Position numbers and translations under genes: made by a program. Positions 8,764 to 18,110 of a stretch of 56,230 nt of DNA are shown piece after piece. The stretch is from positions 1 to 56,230 of the forward strand of contig DATMBG010000016.1 of assembly GCA_035559535.1 (NCBI GenBank), read 5' to 3'. How positions within the stretch are numbered: position 1 is the first letter of the stretch; each line of letters starts with the position of its first letter. The stretch is from Candidatus Limnocylindrales bacterium (GTDB lineage: Bacteria; Moduliflexota; Moduliflexia; Moduliflexales; JAUQPW01). The notes beneath the pieces were generated by a model that was given only the letters and a program-made list of their open reading frames with translations, made no database searches and was not told where the DNA came from.

Positions 8764-8812
8764 CAAACTCTATCTGCTCTCCTTTATGCATCAAAAGCTA
8801 CACCAAAACCTC

Positions 8813-8832
8813 TTATCAAACGAGACGTTTAA
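8813..8832. repeat. TCAAACGAGACGTTTAA palindrome
   Basis: A short palindrome of the TCAAACGAGACGTTTGA family, in the otherwise featureless 242-bp gap before the coiled-coil gene. Other copies are at 24551-24591 (two) and 41905-41926, with a relative at 5246-5278. Confidence 0.65.
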
Positions 8833-9005
8833 CCTCCCTGCGCTCTACCTTCCAAAGGTATAAAAACTTCTTGACGAGATATAGGGAAAAATAGTACAAC
8901 AAGTAATTAAAGCAGCACAGGGCACTATCAAAGTGCTTACAGGTCTTACCAAGGGGGATCTTTAATTATCATCGTAATTTCTTCTAAAGGGGAGGAGGAG
9001 GTACC

Positions 9006-12000
9006 ATGAACAGTAATTGGAAGGTGGCAACTTTTGTCTTTCTCTTTTTGTTTGTTCTTACAGGCGGTGGCTTTTACTGGAAGTATCTGGAAGCTTTCGA
9101 AAAGGGGAATCGGTTGAATCAGCTTCAAACCAGAATGCAACAGGATAAATCAACCCATTTAGAAGAAGTCAATGCGCTTAAAAAGCAGATCGATAATCTG
9201 AAATCGGAAAACCAGACTCTTTTAACAACCCTTAAAGCTAAAGCAGAACAGGAAGCTCTCTTGAATAAAAGTACCCAACGCGTTAAGGATCTGGAACAGG
9301 AACTGTCGGATTTAAGGACAAGACTCCAGGAAGAAGTGGAGGGACGGGAAAAGATCATATCAGAACAAAATGAAAAAATCCAGGGGTTGACGGAGCAATT
9401 AGAGGAAATGGAAAAAAATCGGGCAAACCTGGAAAATCAGGTCTCTGAAGGGACTCAAAAACTGTCGGCTTTGGAACAGAAATATCAAAAGGAAATAACT
9501 GCAAAAGAAACCGAGCTTGCCACGGCAAAGGATAAGATCAATCAACTGACCAAACAACTGGAAGAAATACAAACCAACCGCTCGGATTTAGAAAAACAGA
9601 TCACAGATCTGAAGGAAAAGTTTAAAGCAGACCTGGCCGATAAAGAAAATTCCCTTATAGAAGCCAATACTAAAATCGATCAACTCACAAAACAACTGGC
9701 CCAGAGCGAAGACGCCCGCTCTAAATTGGAAAAACAACTCTCAGACCTGAGCCAGAGGTTTCAAACCGAGGTCTCAAAACGTGAGGCTTCCCTCGTTGAG
9801 CTGACTAAAAAGGTGGGAGATCTGAATACTGCAAAGCTGGAAGCAGAGAAACGGCTGGCAAATCTCACAGAACTGCAACGGAATATTAAGGAGAAAGAAA
9901 AGCTCATAGAAGATCAGAAAAAACAGTTGGACCTGTTAAATCAACGATGGGAAACCACGGAAACAGAAAGATCTGAACTGGCCAAGCGGGTGAGTGATCT
10001 GGAAACCTTGTTGGCAGAAAAGACAGACAAAATAAAAAACCAGGAAACGGCTCTGGAGGAGAAAATTCGAGAAATTACTTCGCTGACCCGACAACTGGAG
10101 GATCTGAAGGCCGTTAAATCGGGCCTTGAAGCTCAACTGGCAGAAGCTCGCTCGGGTCTGGAAAATGAAATTAAAAATAAAGGAACCCTCATCGAAGAAC
10201 ACAATAACCTGGTAGCCTCCCTTACCCGACAATTAGATACGCTTAAGTCCGGAAAAGCTGAATTGGAAAAGCAAGTAACAGAACTTAAAACGGCCCTGGA
10301 AGAGCTCACGAAGAATAAAGAGGCCCTCGCAGAGGAGCTAAAAAAGAAAGAAGAGGCCCTCTCTGAACAGAATAGTCAAAATCAGGCCCTCAGGAGACAG
10401 TTGGAGGACCTCCAAACGGCCCGTGCCCAATTAGAACAACAACTGACAACACTAAAAGAAAATCTCCAAAAAGAATTGAAAACCAGAGACGCCTTAATCG
10501 AAGAATATGAACGTTTGATTACTTCGCTTAAAAAAGAGCTGGAGGAATTGAAATCCAGTAAAGCCGCCCTGGAACAACAGTTGAAGAACCTTCAATCTAA
10601 ACTGGAAGACCTCATCCAAAGCCGGAAAGACCTGATCCAGGAAGTAGAAAGAAGAGATAATCTTCTCAAGGAACAAAACCAACGCCTCACTGCTCTAACC
10701 CGAGAGTTAGAGGAAACCCAGGTTGCTAAAGGCCGATTGGAAATTCGGCAGATTGAGATAACCCGACAATTAGAGGACTCAAAGTCGGAGAAGGATAAGC
10801 TGGAAACTCAACTCCAGGAAGTAACGAAGCAGCTAGAAGAAGCCCGGGTAGCAATGGCCGATAAAACCCGACAACTGGAAGAAACCCAATCGGCTAAAGA
10901 TAGGCTGGAAACTCGATTAACCGGCCTGACCCAACAGTTAGAAGAAACCCAGGCCGCTAAGGATAAACTGGAAGCCCAACTGGCCAATAAAACCAAACAA
11001 CTGGAAGAAGCCCAATCGGTTAAAGACAGGCTGGAAACTCAACTGGTCGATAAAACCAAACAATTAGAGGAAACCCAGGCCGCTAAAGACAAACTGGAAA
11101 CTCAACTGGCCGATAAAACCAAACAACTGGAAGAAACTCAATCGGCTAAAGATAAGCTGGAAACTCAATTGACCAATCTAACCCAACAGTTAGAGGAAAC
11201 CCAAGCTGCTAAAGACAAACTGGGAACTCAACTGGCCGAGGTTGCCCGACAACTCCAGGACATCCAACTGACCAAAGATGGATTGGAAACTCAACTGGTC
11301 GATAAAACCAAACAATTAGAGGAAACCCAGGCCGCCAAGGATAAGCTGGAAACTCAATTGACCAATCTAACCCAACAGTTAGAGGAAGCCCGGTCGGCTA
11401 AAGGTAAATTGGAGGCTCAGTTGGCTGATCTGAAAGCAGCCTTTGAAAAGGATGCCCTGGTTCGGGAAACTAAAATCCAGGAACAGGCAACCCGAATCGC
11501 TACTTTGGTTCAACAGGTGGAGGAAGCCAGGGCCGCAAGATCCAATCTGGAACAACAATTTAAAGAGGTCAATCAAAAATTGGATGAGGTTATTAAAAGT
11601 AATGAAAAGCTTATCCAGGAACTTAAAAATAAAGAAAAAACCCTGGCCGAGCGTGAAAAGAAAATAGTAGACTTTGCTATGAAGGTAGGATATATAGCCG
11701 ATGTCAGTTTCGTTAAAGAAGATCTGGAACAGCAACTGGCAACCCTTACAGCCTGGTTTACCCGGGAGATTCAGGATAAAAAAGCTTTGATAGAAGCCCG
11801 TGAGAAGAAAATTGAGGAATTGACTACTCAGATTCGTGAGATTGAAACTAAAAAATCTCATTTAGAGAATGAGCTGGCCCGACTTAAAAAGGAATTGGAG
11901 GAGGAACGGAGTAAACAAGGAGTACGGGTTGCACAACTCACGGCACAAATTGAAGGTCTTACCAGGCAGATTCAAGAGATGGAGCGCATCCGAGCTGACC

Positions 12001-12869
12001 TGGAAAAACAATTATCCGATCTCAAGGTAAAGTTTGACCGGGAAATCGGGGAGAAAGATATCCACATTGCAGGATTACGCCAACAGATCGAAGAGAAGGA
12101 ATCTCAGATCACTTCTCTTAAAGAAAAGGAAAAGGAACGGGAAGCTTCTCTGGAACAACAACGAAAAGAAATTGAAAACTACAAGACCCAGATTGAGCAA
12201 CTTCAAGCCAAACTGGCTGAGCAGGAACAGGAAAGCCAGTATAAACTGGAGAAGCTGGAAGCCGTTTATAGTGAGCTCCTGGAAGAGCTCGGCAAAGGGA
12301 TAGAAGCCGGAAACATAGAGGTAGCTGCTATCCAACAAAAGCTGGCCCAACTGGAAGAAACCAGAAAAATTAAGATGGACCGGCTGAAAACTACCTATGA
12401 AAGTCTGGTCAGAAACCTGGCAGAAGAGATCAGACAACATACAGTAACGGTGGAACGAGCCAGGGAACAACTCTCGGTGAACATTATCGATCAGATTCTC
12501 TTTGACTCGGGAAGTGCAACCATTAAAAAAAGTGGCATTGAGGTTCTCAATAAAGTCGGCATGCTCCTGAAAAACCTGGACGATAAGGCTGTTCGAATCG
12601 AAGGACATACCGATAGCCGCCCCATTGGACCTGATCTACAACCTATCTTTCCGACTAATTGGGAACTCTCTGTGGCCAGAGCCGTAAACGTGGTGAGATA
12701 TTTGCAAGAAAAACTTAAACTGGATCCTACAAAATTGTCTGTTGCCGGCTATGCGCAGTATAAACCTGTCGCCAGTAACAGCACGGAGGAGGGAAGAGCT
12801 AAAAATCGACGGATTGAGATCGTGGTCTATTCGCTTCCACAGTACGGGCGCAATGCATTGCGCCCCTAA
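9006..12869 (+). CDS. Giant coiled-coil protein with C-terminal OmpA domain
   Basis: A protein of 1287 residues. Residues about 8-26 form one N-terminal membrane segment. Residues 35-1150 are an almost uninterrupted Lys/Glu/Gln/Leu heptad coiled coil, and about 1155-1278 an OmpA-like peptidoglycan-binding domain (ILFDSGSATIKKSG, IEGHTDSRPIG, NWELSVARA, AKNRRIEIVV). The Shine-Dalgarno GGGGAGGAGGAGG is strong. The likely role is a periplasm-spanning link from inner membrane to cell wall. Residues about 568-808 are made of 21-residue units. The last residues and the stop (YGRNALRP) are encoded by a dispersed palindrome, so the native C-terminus was probably replaced by insertion. Resemblance to SMC/myosin would be compositional only. 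Confidence 0.85.
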   Translation: MNSNWKVATFVFLFLFVLTGGGFYWKYLEAFEKGNRLNQLQTRMQQDKSTHLEEVNALKKQIDNLKSENQTLLTTLKAKAEQEALLNKSTQRVKDLEQELSDLRTRLQEEVEGREKIISEQNEKIQGLTEQLEEMEKNRANLENQVSEGTQKLSALEQKYQKEITAKETELATAKDKINQLTKQLEEIQTNRSDLEKQITDLKEKFKADLADKENSLIEANTKIDQLTKQLAQSEDARSKLEKQLSDLSQRFQTEVSKREASLVELTKKVGDLNTAKLEAEKRLANLTELQRNIKEKEKLIEDQKKQLDLLNQRWETTETERSELAKRVSDLETLLAEKTDKIKNQETALEEKIREITSLTRQLEDLKAVKSGLEAQLAEARSGLENEIKNKGTLIEEHNNLVASLTRQLDTLKSGKAELEKQVTELKTALEELTKNKEALAEELKKKEEALSEQNSQNQALRRQLEDLQTARAQLEQQLTTLKENLQKELKTRDALIEEYERLITSLKKELEELKSSKAALEQQLKNLQSKLEDLIQSRKDLIQEVERRDNLLKEQNQRLTALTRELEETQVAKGRLEIRQIEITRQLEDSKSEKDKLETQLQEVTKQLEEARVAMADKTRQLEETQSAKDRLETRLTGLTQQLEETQAAKDKLEAQLANKTKQLEEAQSVKDRLETQLVDKTKQLEETQAAKDKLETQLADKTKQLEETQSAKDKLETQLTNLTQQLEETQAAKDKLGTQLAEVARQLQDIQLTKDGLETQLVDKTKQLEETQAAKDKLETQLTNLTQQLEEARSAKGKLEAQLADLKAAFEKDALVRETKIQEQATRIATLVQQVEEARAARSNLEQQFKEVNQKLDEVIKSNEKLIQELKNKEKTLAEREKKIVDFAMKVGYIADVSFVKEDLEQQLATLTAWFTREIQDKKALIEAREKKIEELTTQIREIETKKSHLENELARLKKELEEERSKQGVRVAQLTAQIEGLTRQIQEMERIRADLEKQLSDLKVKFDREIGEKDIHIAGLRQQIEEKESQITSLKEKEKEREASLEQQRKEIENYKTQIEQLQAKLAEQEQESQYKLEKLEAVYSELLEELGKGIEAGNIEVAAIQQKLAQLEETRKIKMDRLKTTYESLVRNLAEEIRQHTVTVERAREQLSVNIIDQILFDSGSATIKKSGIEVLNKVGMLLKNLDDKAVRIEGHTDSRPIGPDLQPIFPTNWELSVARAVNVVRYLQEKLKLDPTKLSVAGYAQYKPVASNSTEEGRAKNRRIEIVVYSLPQYGRNALRP
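10705..11430 (+). repeat. 63-bp tandem repeats encoding 21-residue coiled-coil units
   Basis: About 11 units of 63 bp, each giving three heptads of the form KQLEETQAAKDKLETQLADKT. Two segments, near 11037-11085 and 11285-11335, are almost identical at the DNA level, including codon choice. This points to recent duplication or recombination and probable length polymorphism. Confidence 0.85.
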
Positions 12870-12899
12870 TACGGGCGGACGGCCGTCCGCCCGTACCCA
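12842..12899. repeat. Palindrome pair overlapping the OmpA gene stop
   Basis: ACGGGCGCAATGCATTGCGCCC is followed directly by a second palindrome, GGGCGGACGGCCGTCCGCCC. The TAA of the coiled-coil/OmpA gene (12867-12869) lies between the two, so the repeat provides the last codons. Confidence 0.85.
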
Positions 12900-12973
12900 T
12901 CCCTCGTTAAATTCGTGGGATAAGCTCCCAAAGGAGAAATATTTTCTCGGAGATTGAAATAGAGGTGCGTGTT

Positions 12974-15181
12974 ATGAGAAGACTTATCGGTTACGTGTTT
13001 ATAACGATGGTGTTTATTATCGGAACATTAACAACGAAGATTTCTCTAGGCGAAAACTTAAAAGATGAGCCGATTGATCTGGATCTAAATACTTTTATGC
13101 CGGTAGAAGAGGTCAAACCTGGAATGAAAGGAATTGGTAAAACGGTCTTTTCAGGTACACGGATCGATGAATTCCAGGTTGAAATCGTGGGGGTACTAAA
13201 AAATATAACCCCTCGAGGGGACATGATTTTGGCCAGGGTAACCGGAGGTCCTCTTCCTTTAGAACGAACCGGCGTTATCGCCGGTATGAGTGGTAGCCCT
13301 ATCTATATAAACGGTCGATTGGTAGGGGCTTTGGCTTATACCCTGAGCATTTTTCAAACGGAGCCCATGGCCGGAATAACGCCCATTCTGGAAATGATAG
13401 CAGAGTATGAACGGAATAAGGCAGACCTGGAGGGAAATAGAGGCCAGATCTTGAAGGCCGACCGCAAAGAGGAATCCTGTGTGAACAAATCTTGTGCATC
13501 CACCCCTCGGGATACCGCTTCCCTACCGACCTCTATGCTGGGAAGTCGGATTAAAATGTTCAATTTTTGGAACTCTGTGATGAATCCTTGGGCGCAGGAA
13601 TGGAACCTTTCAAGTCGACTCGGAACCTTTGAGGCTTCCCTTGAGGATCTGGATGTTGAAATTCAAAAATTAAAAGAATGGTTTGCCCTCCGTAATCCAG
13701 GATTCTCCTGGCCCATAGATAATAACCGACAAACCCAGGATTCCGAACCCTGGAGATTTTCCTTCCAGACATCGGGCCCGCCTGTGAGTGGGTTACCCTC
13801 TTCTTTTATACCTATTAAAACCCCCTTGACGCTGTCCGGCATCGATGAACGGGTTCTGAAAGAAATAACTCCTCTACTGGAAAGTTACGGGATTGTTCCC
13901 GTTCAAGGAGGCGAAGTAGCCGGTTTGTCGGGATCCATACAGGAAACCTTGACCCAAAACTCCTCTGCCTCTGCATCTTCAGCGGTGGAAATGCTACGCC
14001 CCGGTTCTTCTCTGGGAGTTCAACTCATTCGAGGAGATTTAACGGCAAGTGGTTTTGGTACCGTCACCTATGTCAATAAAAACCACCTGATCGCCTTCGG
14101 ACATCCTATGTTCGCAGCGGGTAAGGTAGATATCCCCATGACCACCTCCTACGTCCATATGGTTATGGCAAATCAAATCAACTCCTTTAAGATCGCATCT
14201 CCCCTTACCGTCATGGGAAGTATTCGACAAGACCGACGTACCGGTATTACAGGAGTCATGGGAAGTCCTCCTCAAATGGTGCCTTTAAAAGTGGTCGTGG
14301 AATCTGAAAAGGATCATCGAGTAAATGAATACAATTTTGAAATCATCAATGATGATTTCTTTGCACCGCTCTTTGTAAGAATCAGTTGCCTGAATTCACT
14401 CTTTGCTTCCTTTAGGGCCATCGGAGATGTTACCATTAAGGTTCAATCGGAGGTTTACTTAAAAGATCGGCCTCCCCTGATCCAGAAGAACGTTTTCTCT
14501 GGAGATGAAGCTTCGGTATTGGCTTCTTTAGCCTCCGTCAGGCCAGTAGGGATCTTGATGAATAACCCCTTTGAGGATGTTCAGGTGGAGAAGATTCTCA
14601 TTCACCTGTCGGTGTCGGAAAAACTGGAGGTGGCTAAGATCGAGGGGGCTCGGGTAAGCAGAGACGTGGTTAAACCGGGAGAATCTACCCGCTTGACGGT
14701 CTTTATCCAGCCTTTCCATGGTGAGTTAATTGCAGAAAAGGTCGATGTAACTATCCCAGAAAGCTCACCCCGGGGGGAATACCGATTGATGGTTTGTGAT
14801 TCGCAAATCATCAATACCTTTGAAAAATTTAGAGCCCCCCTGAACTTCGAACCCCAATCCCTGACCCAACTCATGAGCTTATTGGAAACTGAAGAACAGA
14901 ATAATGAAATTATCGTTCAGTTGATTCATCCGAAATCTGGAGTCACCATCAAAGGCCGGGAATTTTCATCTCCTCCGGTGTCCCTTCTGGCTATTATGAA
15001 TTCCTCCCGGCACGTGGGGGAAGGAGGCCCGACCCGAGGAACCATCTTCACACGACAGCGTATTCCTACCAACTATATGATATCCGGGTGTGAACTCCTC
15101 CCTATCACCGTAGACGACAAATATGGAATAGACTTAAATACGGACGGCAGTCCTAAAATTAAAAAAGGAGATAATCTATAG
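12974..15181 (+). CDS. SpoIVB-like peptidase S55 domain protein
   Basis: A protein of 735 residues from ATG 12974, with Shine-Dalgarno AGAGGTG 6 bp upstream; a GTG at 12965 in the same frame is less likely. The signal/anchor is residues 1-26. VKPGMKGIGKTVFSG and RTGVIAGMSGSPIYINGRLVG (candidate nucleophile Ser106 or Ser108 in the GMSGSP motif, Ser106 by analogy with SpoIVB) are followed at about 374 by IAFGHPMF (candidate His377) and a MGSIRQDRRTGITGVMG block. These are hallmarks of S55 serine peptidases. The order Ser-then-His is the reverse of Bacillus SpoIVB. A 200-residue C-terminal beta-rich part follows. It is probably an exported or periplasmic protease; the substrate is unknown. Confidence 0.8.
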   Translation: MRRLIGYVFITMVFIIGTLTTKISLGENLKDEPIDLDLNTFMPVEEVKPGMKGIGKTVFSGTRIDEFQVEIVGVLKNITPRGDMILARVTGGPLPLERTGVIAGMSGSPIYINGRLVGALAYTLSIFQTEPMAGITPILEMIAEYERNKADLEGNRGQILKADRKEESCVNKSCASTPRDTASLPTSMLGSRIKMFNFWNSVMNPWAQEWNLSSRLGTFEASLEDLDVEIQKLKEWFALRNPGFSWPIDNNRQTQDSEPWRFSFQTSGPPVSGLPSSFIPIKTPLTLSGIDERVLKEITPLLESYGIVPVQGGEVAGLSGSIQETLTQNSSASASSAVEMLRPGSSLGVQLIRGDLTASGFGTVTYVNKNHLIAFGHPMFAAGKVDIPMTTSYVHMVMANQINSFKIASPLTVMGSIRQDRRTGITGVMGSPPQMVPLKVVVESEKDHRVNEYNFEIINDDFFAPLFVRISCLNSLFASFRAIGDVTIKVQSEVYLKDRPPLIQKNVFSGDEASVLASLASVRPVGILMNNPFEDVQVEKILIHLSVSEKLEVAKIEGARVSRDVVKPGESTRLTVFIQPFHGELIAEKVDVTIPESSPRGEYRLMVCDSQIINTFEKFRAPLNFEPQSLTQLMSLLETEEQNNEIIVQLIHPKSGVTIKGREFSSPPVSLLAIMNSSRHVGEGGPTRGTIFTRQRIPTNYMISGCELLPITVDDKYGIDLNTDGSPKIKKGDNL

Positions 15182-15364
15182 TTAACCCGGAGTCCTTAGT
15201 CTGGAATCTGCAGTTCCCCGATATCCGGCTACCAGGGAAGAAGACAGATTGTGACGTGGGGAATGGATGACGGGGGACGCGGCGACTATCTTCGTCGTAT
15301 CTTTCCTGTCCCCACATTCCCATGTCCCTGCCTCCCCGTGTCCAATTCAGGAGGGGTATCTTTG

Positions 15365-15400
15365 GGGTAGGGGTGCAATGCCTTGCGCCCGTACTAGTTT
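15365..15400. repeat. GTAGGGGTGCAATGCCTTGCGCCC palindrome
   Basis: An imperfect GTAGGGGC-family copy between the S55 peptidase and beta-propeller genes. It gives the upstream open frame a repeat-encoded peptide and shows that frame is not the true N-terminus of the next gene. Confidence 0.8.
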
Positions 15401-15455
15401 TCCTGAAGAACACCAGATCCCGGATCCTGGACCCCGGACAACCAAAATTAGAAGT

Positions 15456-17636
15456 ATGAAGAAGTTTGTAAGGGCGAACCCCTTAGCATCCTCAAGGCAG
15501 GTCTGGGTGTTCGCCTTTTGGGTCATAGTCCTTTTGCTTTATCCGGGCCCGTTTTCTGTAGAGGCCGTGAATACCATGTTCTGGGAAACCAGATCCCAAC
15601 GGGATTTTAGTAGAGGAGAAGCCGATGGGGTCTCCATTACCAATGAAGGAGAGGTAGTGTTGTCTCCCAAATTAACGCCGGTTCTTAATACAGAGGATAA
15701 AGAGTTGTTCGTTTGGGCACTGGCTATGGATGCCGATGAAAACCTCTACGCGGCCACAGGAAACAACGGGCGCATCTTTAAAATCTCCAAGGAGGGAACC
15801 CCCTCCCTTTTTTTTGATTCTCCAGAGGTCAGTATCCTGAGTTTAGCCCTTGATGCACAGGGGCATATTTACGCTGGTAGTTCCCCCGATGGGGTCATTT
15901 ATAAAATAGATCCCCAGGGAACCTATCGAACCTTTTTTAATACCGGTGAAACCTACGTATGGGCTTTGGTTGTGGACACTTCCGGAAATATCTTCGCCGC
16001 TACAGGGGATAAAGGCCGAATCTATAAAATCTCCCCCGAAGGTAAAAGCCGTATTTTATTCGACTCCGGACAATCCCATATTACCGCACTCATCCCAGAT
16101 GGGCAGGGAGGGTTCTATGCAGGCAGTGAAGGGGATGGAATTATATATCGGGTAAGTCCTGAAGGAAAAGTCTCTGTCCTCTATGACGCGGAAGAAAACG
16201 AGATCCATGCCCTGGTCTTAGATCGCCAGGGAAACCTTTATGCTGCTGCCTTGGCCAGCCGAACGACAACCCCTGTTTCCAGGGATAAAAAACCCCCTGA
16301 AGAAAAGGATACTAAAGAAAAGCGAAGCATTAAAACCTCCAGCATTTACAAGATCACCCCGGAAGGAGCCGTTACAAAAATATGGAGCTCTCCCTCCAGC
16401 TTCGTCTATTCCATGATCCTGGATAAAAATGATAGACTCCTGGTTGGAACTGATGACCGAAGTACGGTCTATGAAATCTCCTCAGATGGAGAATTTACAA
16501 CCCTTTTCCGTACCGATAAAACCCAGGTCCTCTCCCTCCTTCAAGGAGCAAATCAGGATATCTACCTGGGAACCGGAGATACGGCCATGGTTTACAAAAT
16601 AGATCTACACGCCCGCGAAATGGGAACCTTAATATCCCCAACTTATGATGCTCAAATCATTTCAAAATGGGGAAAACTTTCCTGGAAAGGGACCCCCCAG
16701 GGAATAAAATTTATGACCCGAACCGGAAATACAGAAAAACCGGATAGTACCTGGAGTCCCTGGTCTGAGGAATATACCGATAAAGATGGAACCAATATTA
16801 CCAGCCCACCAGCTCGCTTTATTCAATGGAAAGCTATCTTAGAACCAACTCCGGACATGGATTCTCCGGTGCTCAAAGAGGTTACGATTTCTTATCTCCC
16901 AAAAAATCTGAGTCCTCGAATCAATCGACTGAATGTGATCTCCTTCCGGGAGGAACCACCGGCACCTCCTCCTGTAAAGGAAATCAAAAAACCCGATGAG
17001 AAGGATGAGAAAAGCGAAGAGAAAACGCCCCCTCCCCCAAGCCCCATCCGCCGGGTTAAAGTAGAACGAGGTAAAAAACTTATTACCTGGGTGGCCGAAG
17101 ATCCCAATAATGATACCCTGGCCTATGAGCTTTATTTTAAGGGAGAAGAGGAAAAAAATTGGAAGTTGCTGGAGGAAGATATCCGAGAAAACTCTTATCT
17201 CCTGGAGACCGAATCTTTACCCGATGGATGGTACCAGATCAAGATTAAAGCCAGTGATGCTCCTTCCAATCCCGACGATAAGGCGTTGACGGCAGAGAAA
17301 ATCAGTGAACCCTTCTTAATCGATAATACCCCTCCCGTAGTAAAATCTATTTCTACGCACCGAGATGCAACGACCGGGGATCTTCTGGTTTCCGTTCAGG
17401 CAATGGATAATGCAAGTCCACTTAAAAACGCACAATATTCCCTGGATGCCGGAGAGTGGAAAACCGTTTTTCCAAAAGATGAAATATTGGATTCGAAGGA
17501 AGAAGAATTCGAGATTTCTTTAAAAAACCTCTCTCCCGGAGAGCACACGCTGGTCTTTAAGGTCACAGATACCTCGGGAAATGTAGGAGCCGGAAAAACC
17601 GTTATTCAAAGCCCCTCCCCGCTCTCTCAAAAGTAG
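15456..17636 (+). CDS. Secreted beta-propeller protein with Ig-like tail
   Basis: A protein of 726 residues from ATG 15456; the frame is open from 15267 but those codons are repeat DNA. The signal segment is residues about 14-36, ending VEA. Residues about 75-370 hold six or more blades with a recurring pattern (VWALAMDADENLYAATG, GRIFKIS; LALDAQGHIYAGSS, GVIYKID) typical of NHL/SMP-30-like or quinoprotein propellers. A Pro/Glu/Lys-rich linker (PPAPPPVKEIKKPDEK) follows, then fibronectin/Ig-like beta domains (GWYQIKIKASDAPSNP; SPGEHTLVFKVTD). It is probably extracellular or periplasmic, in ligand or polymer binding. Its start lies 274 bp after the S55 gene. Confidence 0.8.
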   Translation: MKKFVRANPLASSRQVWVFAFWVIVLLLYPGPFSVEAVNTMFWETRSQRDFSRGEADGVSITNEGEVVLSPKLTPVLNTEDKELFVWALAMDADENLYAATGNNGRIFKISKEGTPSLFFDSPEVSILSLALDAQGHIYAGSSPDGVIYKIDPQGTYRTFFNTGETYVWALVVDTSGNIFAATGDKGRIYKISPEGKSRILFDSGQSHITALIPDGQGGFYAGSEGDGIIYRVSPEGKVSVLYDAEENEIHALVLDRQGNLYAAALASRTTTPVSRDKKPPEEKDTKEKRSIKTSSIYKITPEGAVTKIWSSPSSFVYSMILDKNDRLLVGTDDRSTVYEISSDGEFTTLFRTDKTQVLSLLQGANQDIYLGTGDTAMVYKIDLHAREMGTLISPTYDAQIISKWGKLSWKGTPQGIKFMTRTGNTEKPDSTWSPWSEEYTDKDGTNITSPPARFIQWKAILEPTPDMDSPVLKEVTISYLPKNLSPRINRLNVISFREEPPAPPPVKEIKKPDEKDEKSEEKTPPPPSPIRRVKVERGKKLITWVAEDPNNDTLAYELYFKGEEEKNWKLLEEDIRENSYLLETESLPDGWYQIKIKASDAPSNPDDKALTAEKISEPFLIDNTPPVVKSISTHRDATTGDLLVSVQAMDNASPLKNAQYSLDAGEWKTVFPKDEILDSKEEEFEISLKNLSPGEHTLVFKVTDTSGNVGAGKTVIQSPSPLSQK

Positions 17637-17751
17637 CCAGGGTTCAGGATTTCCTTCCTGCCAATAGGGGCCTGTGACAACAGGTCCCTACTCCTTCTTG
17701 TGGAGTGCAGGCCCCTTGCCGACTTCTCTTTAGACCGGGGAAGAATTCAGG

Positions 17752-18045
17752 TAGTAGGGGCACAAGGTCTTGTGCCCCTACTACCTGATATCCTGTAAAG
17801 TTGATCCTGTGTAATTTTCTACCCTTGCCCCCGACTTCCATACGCGCCGGGATAAGAAGGTTAACCCCAGCGGGGCAACCTGTTTAACAGCTTGAAAAAT
17901 TCTGATACTTTATCCCTCGACGAAAATGGGGGGTTACCTACTAGGGGCGCAATGCCTTGCGCCCTTTATCCTTCGACAAAAATCGGGGGTTACCTACTAG
18001 GGGCGCAATGCCTTGCGCCCCTACTACGTCCCTGACAGGGCTTTT
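17752..18045. repeat. Cluster of dispersed repeats, with a 56-bp tandem duplication
   Basis: This gene-free gap between convergent genes holds a GTAGGGGC palindrome (17752-17784), a TGTAAAGTTGATCCTGTG block (17792-17862), and two tandem 56-bp units starting CTTTATCC at 17908 and 17964, each ending in a TAGGGGCGCAATGCCTTGCG palindrome. A CCCTGACAGGGCTTTTCAG block follows. Another hairpin core (TCCCCGTGGACGGGGAGG, 18063-18085) lies just before the trmB stop. Confidence 0.85.
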
Positions 18046-18110
18046 CAGCCCCTACCCTGTGCCTCCCCGTGGACGGGGAGGGAAGAGGGGAGGAAGGGGG
18101 GAAGGGAATT

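Noticed and set aside
9125-12608. Several long frames opposite the coiled-coil gene
   Set aside because: Low-complexity mirror frames of a repetitive gene, with no Shine-Dalgarno and Phe/Leu/Ser-biased composition.
15267-15455. Extended N-terminus of the beta-propeller protein
   Set aside because: Encoded by repeat DNA and followed by a good signal peptide from ATG 15456.
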